Source: Verrucomicrobiota bacterium (GTDB lineage Bacteria; Verrucomicrobiota; Verrucomicrobiia; Verrucomicrobiales; Akkermansiaceae). From it: 5,949 nt of DNA. The notes under the pieces are model-generated. The model saw only the letters and a list, made by a program, of their open reading frames with translations. It was not told the origin of the DNA and did no database searches. The position numbers were made by a program, and so were the translations under genes. Shown one piece after another: positions 3,307 through 5,949 of this stretch (position 1 is the first letter of the stretch; every line of letters starts with the position of its first letter). The stretch is taken from positions 1-5,949 of the forward strand of contig JAPLUJ010000022.1 of assembly GCA_026397695.1 (NCBI GenBank). Reading direction: 5' to 3'.

Positions 3307-5949
3307 ATGCGATCCAACCTGTTCCGGGAATCTCTAAGGTTTTCTGCGTGGGTTTGTCATGTGGATCAACCGATTCGTATACTGTTGCCGGTGCTGCTTG
3401 TCAGTGCGAATCTCACTGCGGAACAAGTCACCTTCACCCAGGTGACCGAACCACCCTTCGCTTCCGGCAACCTCAGCTTCACCCACTGGACGGTCAACGG
3501 GGTCCGTCAGAATGCGGTGACAGGTCAGGCGAAAACCGCCTTCTCATGGACCGTGCTAGGACACACCACGGCGACCGCTCATTATATCCCCACTGCCGAC
3601 GACACCAACACCAATTCCATTGAAGATTGGATGGAACTGCGGCTCTACGGGCAATTGCTGGAAGCCGGGCAGGGCCCGAACTACGACTTTGACGACGACG
3701 GCATCGGCCACGCGCAGGAACTCATCGAGGGCACGCAACCCACCATCTCCGACCAACCTCGCGACGGCGGTTTGATGCTGCGACTTTCAGGGGTGAATGT
3801 GCTCCGCGACGAGTCGGTGCAAAAACGCTATGAAATCCGCTCCGAGCCGCAGGGAGTTATTACCGCCGTCATCGGCTATGAGTCCGTAGGAGTCGAAAAA
3901 TTGACCCAGACTATCAACTACGGTGTCACAAACGGTTATTACTTCGGCTACTGGGAAATCGATGGCGTGCGCCAGGCCTCCGGCAGCGGACTGGCATTGC
4001 CGCAAGCGCGGATGGTGATGAATACCGACCATGTGGCCATCGCGCGCTTTTTTCCGGCGGGTGACAGCGATACCGATGGCATGGAGGATTGGCGCGAGTG
4101 GTATTGGTTCGGCACCTTGGCCCAGGATGGCAGCGGCGATCCCGATGGCGACGGCATCACTACGGCGGAGGAACTGATTCGTGGCAGCGAGCCGCATTTG
4201 CATGACTCACTCCAAGACGGCGGGGTGATGCTGCGGCTTTCGGCGGTTGCCAAGGTGCGGGATGAAACCCTGCAAAAACGCTATGAAATCCGGTCGGACC
4301 CGCAGGGGGTGATTGCCGCAATCACAGGGTACGCCGCCATCGGCACCGAGCAATGGACCCAGGCCATCGCCTACGGTGCCACCAATGGTTACTACTTCGG
4401 CTATTGGGAAATCGACGGCGTGCGCCAGGCCACCGGCAGCGGGTTGGCATTGCCCCAAGCGCGGATGGTGATGGACGCCGATCATTGCGCCATCGCACGG
4501 TTTTTCCCGGCGGGTGATAGTGATACCGATGGCATGGAGGATTGGCGCGAGTGGTATTGGTTCGGCACCTTGGCTCAGGATGGCGGCGGCGACCCCGATG
4601 GCGATGGTGTTACCACGGCGGAGGAACTGATTCGTGGCAGTGAGCCCCATTTGCATGACTCACTTCAAGATGGCGGCGTGATGCTGCGGCTTTCCAGCAT
4701 GTCCACACTTCGCGCTGAATCGGCGAAAAAGAGCTACGAAATCCGCTCCGAACCTCAGGGGATTCTGGCAGCAGTCACCGGCTATGCGGACACCGGGACG
4801 GAACAATGGACCCAGGCGGTTTCTTATGGCGCCACTTCCGGTTACTACTTCGGCTATTGGGAAGTCGACGGCGTACGCCAGGCCTCCGGCAGCGGGCTGG
4901 CATTGTCCTTTTTTCCTGCCGGAGACAGCGATACCGATGGCATGGAGGATTGGCGTGAGTGGTATTGGTTCGGCACTTTGGCTCAGGATGGCAGCGGCGA
5001 TCCCGATGGCGACGGGGTTTCAACGGCTAATGAATTGGTCCGCGGCAGCGAACCCCATCTTCACGACACCTTGCAGGATGGCGGGATCATGATGCGCCTC
5101 AGTGCCATGGCCACCAAGAAACAGTATTATGCCCCCGAACCCATGGTCTTGATCGATGGCGTGCTCTCGGAGATGTTCGCAAGCGCCCCTTATCAGGTTG
5201 ATAACACGCTGCGCTACGCCGATCTCTGGGAAAACGGATTCATGGCGGACAACGCCGAATGCTATCCCGCGTTGGGGGATTGGGATGGCGACGGCGATCG
5301 CGATTTCTTCCTGTGGCGCTCCGACCGGCAGTTGACGGCCTATCAGAACATCGGTTCCTCGTTTCTGGTGAATCTCAGCGACCGCACCACTCAATTTGCA
5401 CTTGATGACGTTCTGGCGGACATGCCCACCGAATTGCTCGGATTCTGTCTCGCGGATTGGGACGGCGATGGAAAACAAGACCTCGTTTTTGCCAAGCCCG
5501 GCACAATCCCTGCGGCTGCGGAGTTGGTGGTGGTGAATTCGCCGGGCAGTTTCGAAACCACTGTGGGATTCGAGCGGGTGACCACAGTGGCCGCCCCGAT
5601 GCTTGAGAGCGGACAACAATACTACGCCGTGACTGCCGGTGACATCAATCACGATGGTTTTGTCGATTTGGTGGCGGCAACCGGCGGACCTGCCGGGGCG
5701 GATCAGGTCCGTGTCTTCCTGGGGTCGGCGCACGGCGGGGCATTTCCCGTCACCGCCAATGCGCAATATGATTTCATCTCCGTATTGGGTGTTTCCCGTC
5801 ACATCAGCCTCGCAATATCACCCGAGCAGGATCAGGCAGGATATGGACACCTCTATGTGGCGGACACCTATGGCACGATTCTCAAGATCGATTACGTGAA
5901 TTCCACCGCAACGCTGGGACTCGTGCGCGCCGATTGGGCGGCCTCGTAT
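3307..5949 (+). CDS. Secreted repeat protein with calcium-loop modules and FG-GAP/VCBS-like region, C-terminus beyond window
   Basis: The frame is open to the right edge (881 codons from ATG 3307), so the gene is incomplete. Start choice is uncertain. ATG 3307 has GGA three bases upstream; ATG 3292 adds five residues; GTG 3361 would give the most compact signal peptide. All share the hydrophobic segment ILLPVLLVSANLTA, followed by EQVTF, so the product is probably exported. With start 3307, residues about 54-152 are a diverged repeat, 153-303, 304-454 and 455-590 are three closely similar repeats, and 591-605 begin a fourth. Each repeat has a beta-rich part ending FGYWE[IV]DGVRQ and, in two, VAIARFF-like strands resembling bacterial InlB-B-type repeats. 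The loops DSDTDGMEDW and DPDGDG follow, of the thrombospondin-3/dockerin calcium-binding type. From about 658 come FG-GAP-like loops DWDGDGDRD (5278), DWDGDGKQD (5455) and DINHDGFVD (5641), typical of beta-propeller adhesins and lectins. No catalytic domain or C-terminal sorting signal is visible. A surface or matrix role is inferred. Confidence 0.85.
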   Translation, partial: MRSNLFRESLRFSAWVCHVDQPIRILLPVLLVSANLTAEQVTFTQVTEPPFASGNLSFTHWTVNGVRQNAVTGQAKTAFSWTVLGHTTATAHYIPTADDTNTNSIEDWMELRLYGQLLEAGQGPNYDFDDDGIGHAQELIEGTQPTISDQPRDGGLMLRLSGVNVLRDESVQKRYEIRSEPQGVITAVIGYESVGVEKLTQTINYGVTNGYYFGYWEIDGVRQASGSGLALPQARMVMNTDHVAIARFFPAGDSDTDGMEDWREWYWFGTLAQDGSGDPDGDGITTAEELIRGSEPHLHDSLQDGGVMLRLSAVAKVRDETLQKRYEIRSDPQGVIAAITGYAAIGTEQWTQAIAYGATNGYYFGYWEIDGVRQATGSGLALPQARMVMDADHCAIARFFPAGDSDTDGMEDWREWYWFGTLAQDGGGDPDGDGVTTAEELIRGSEPHLHDSLQDGGVMLRLSSMSTLRAESAKKSYEIRSEPQGILAAVTGYADTGTEQWTQAVSYGATSGYYFGYWEVDGVRQASGSGLALSFFPAGDSDTDGMEDWREWYWFGTLAQDGSGDPDGDGVSTANELVRGSEPHLHDTLQDGGIMMRLSAMATKKQYYAPEPMVLIDGVLSEMFASAPYQVDNTLRYADLWENGFMADNAECYPALGDWDGDGDRDFFLWRSDRQLTAYQNIGSSFLVNLSDRTTQFALDDVLADMPTELLGFCLADWDGDGKQDLVFAKPGTIPAAAELVVVNSPGSFETTVGFERVTTVAAPMLESGQQYYAVTAGDINHDGFVDLVAATGGPAGADQVRVFLGSAHGGAFPVTANAQYDFISVLGVSRHISLAISPEQDQAGYGHLYVADTYGTILKIDYVNSTATLGLVRADWAASY
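3466..5118 (+). repeat. Intragenic tandem repeat array, 453-bp unit (one diverged, three close, one partial)
   Basis: Unit borders taken at the DGG[LVI]M[LM]RLS motif are 3763, 4216, 4669 and 5077. Units 1 and 2 are each 453 bp (151 aa). Unit 3 is 408 bp because it lacks 45 bp, with the junction at about 4906. From 5077 only the first 14 or so residues of a fourth unit remain before the sequence becomes unrelated. A diverged unit 0 at about 3466-3762 keeps only the second part: FTHWTVNGVRQ aligns with FGYWEIDGVRQ, and DTNTNSIEDW with DSDTDGMEDW. Units 1 and 2 are most alike in their last 160 bases or so (4063-4215 against 4516-4668), where I count about 14 differences, mostly at third codon positions. 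The units are translated in one frame throughout and contain no terminal inverted repeats, so this is a protein-level repeat and not a mobile element. Confidence 0.93.

Noticed and set aside
3276..3623. A 115-codon plus-strand frame ahead of the secreted protein
   Set aside because: It overlaps the secreted-protein frame, is rich in Cys, His and Arg without any fold pattern, and ends inside the diverged repeat.
3787..4656. Two similar minus-strand open frames of 138 and 149 codons
   Set aside because: They are reverse images of repeat units 1 and 2, so their similarity to each other only reflects the plus-strand repeat.
3763..5076. CRISPR array or insertion-sequence copies as an explanation for the repeats
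   Set aside because: The units are about 450 bp, contiguous, without spacers, and translated in one frame through all copies; there are no inverted ends or transposase.
5020..5802. A 260-codon open frame on the minus strand
   Set aside because: It lies entirely opposite the FG-GAP-like region, whose plus-strand frame has clear calcium-loop motifs. The minus product shows no recognisable domain, and GC-rich coding DNA often leaves the antisense frame open.

Overview
The window looks like a GC-rich bacterial chromosome segment, most likely from Verrucomicrobiota or a close PVC-group relative. The main reason is the last gene. It carries repeated calcium-loop modules of the type D-x-D-x-DG-M-E-D-W-R-E-W-Y-W-F-G followed by a D-P-D-G-D-G loop, a style I associate with large secreted proteins of that phylum. 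Canonical Shine-Dalgarno sequences are weak or missing before most starts. The taxonomic call is an inference from protein style, not from a marker gene.

All supported genes are on the + strand. Bases 1-500 hold the C-terminal part of a xylose-isomerase-like TIM-barrel protein (sugar phosphate isomerase/epimerase superfamily). Bases 567-949 hold a compact hicB-hicA type II toxin-antitoxin pair whose reading frames overlap by ATGA.

Bases 1047-3214 hold the most interesting locus: a multidomain signalling or conflict-type protein. It has a TPR-like (DUF4071/'TRAFs-binding'-like) helical region, a SLOG-like Rossmannoid domain and a C-terminal class III nucleotide cyclase. Just in front of it are both ends of a RyR (ryanodine-receptor-type) domain. 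Its N-terminal tip (MNYEPKPIDT) and its C-terminal half (RDDTAKTHPCLVPYEELPES) are both recognisable, but the middle is missing and the two halves are in different frames. The only in-frame start codon left is a GTG that was originally a valine inside the RyR domain. The locus therefore looks like a natural RyR-TPR-SLOG-cyclase fusion damaged by an internal deletion of about 100 bp. It now makes, if anything, a protein without a complete RyR domain.

Bases 3215-3306 are a short AT-richer gap with a weak terminator-like hairpin and a weak candidate promoter. From about 3307 to the window end runs a large secreted protein, truncated by the window edge. It has a signal peptide, one diverged repeat, three near-identical repeats of 151, 151 and 136 aa, the beginning of a fourth, and an FG-GAP/VCBS-type beta-propeller region with three visible calcium loops. 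The third repeat has lost exactly 45 bp.

Functionally, the toxin-antitoxin pair and the SLOG/cyclase protein fit an accessory, stress or conflict-related stretch. They sit between an ordinary metabolic gene fragment and a surface or secreted protein. No separate effector gene adjoins the cyclase, so if it is a second-messenger defence or stress protein, sensing and response must lie in one chain or elsewhere in the genome.
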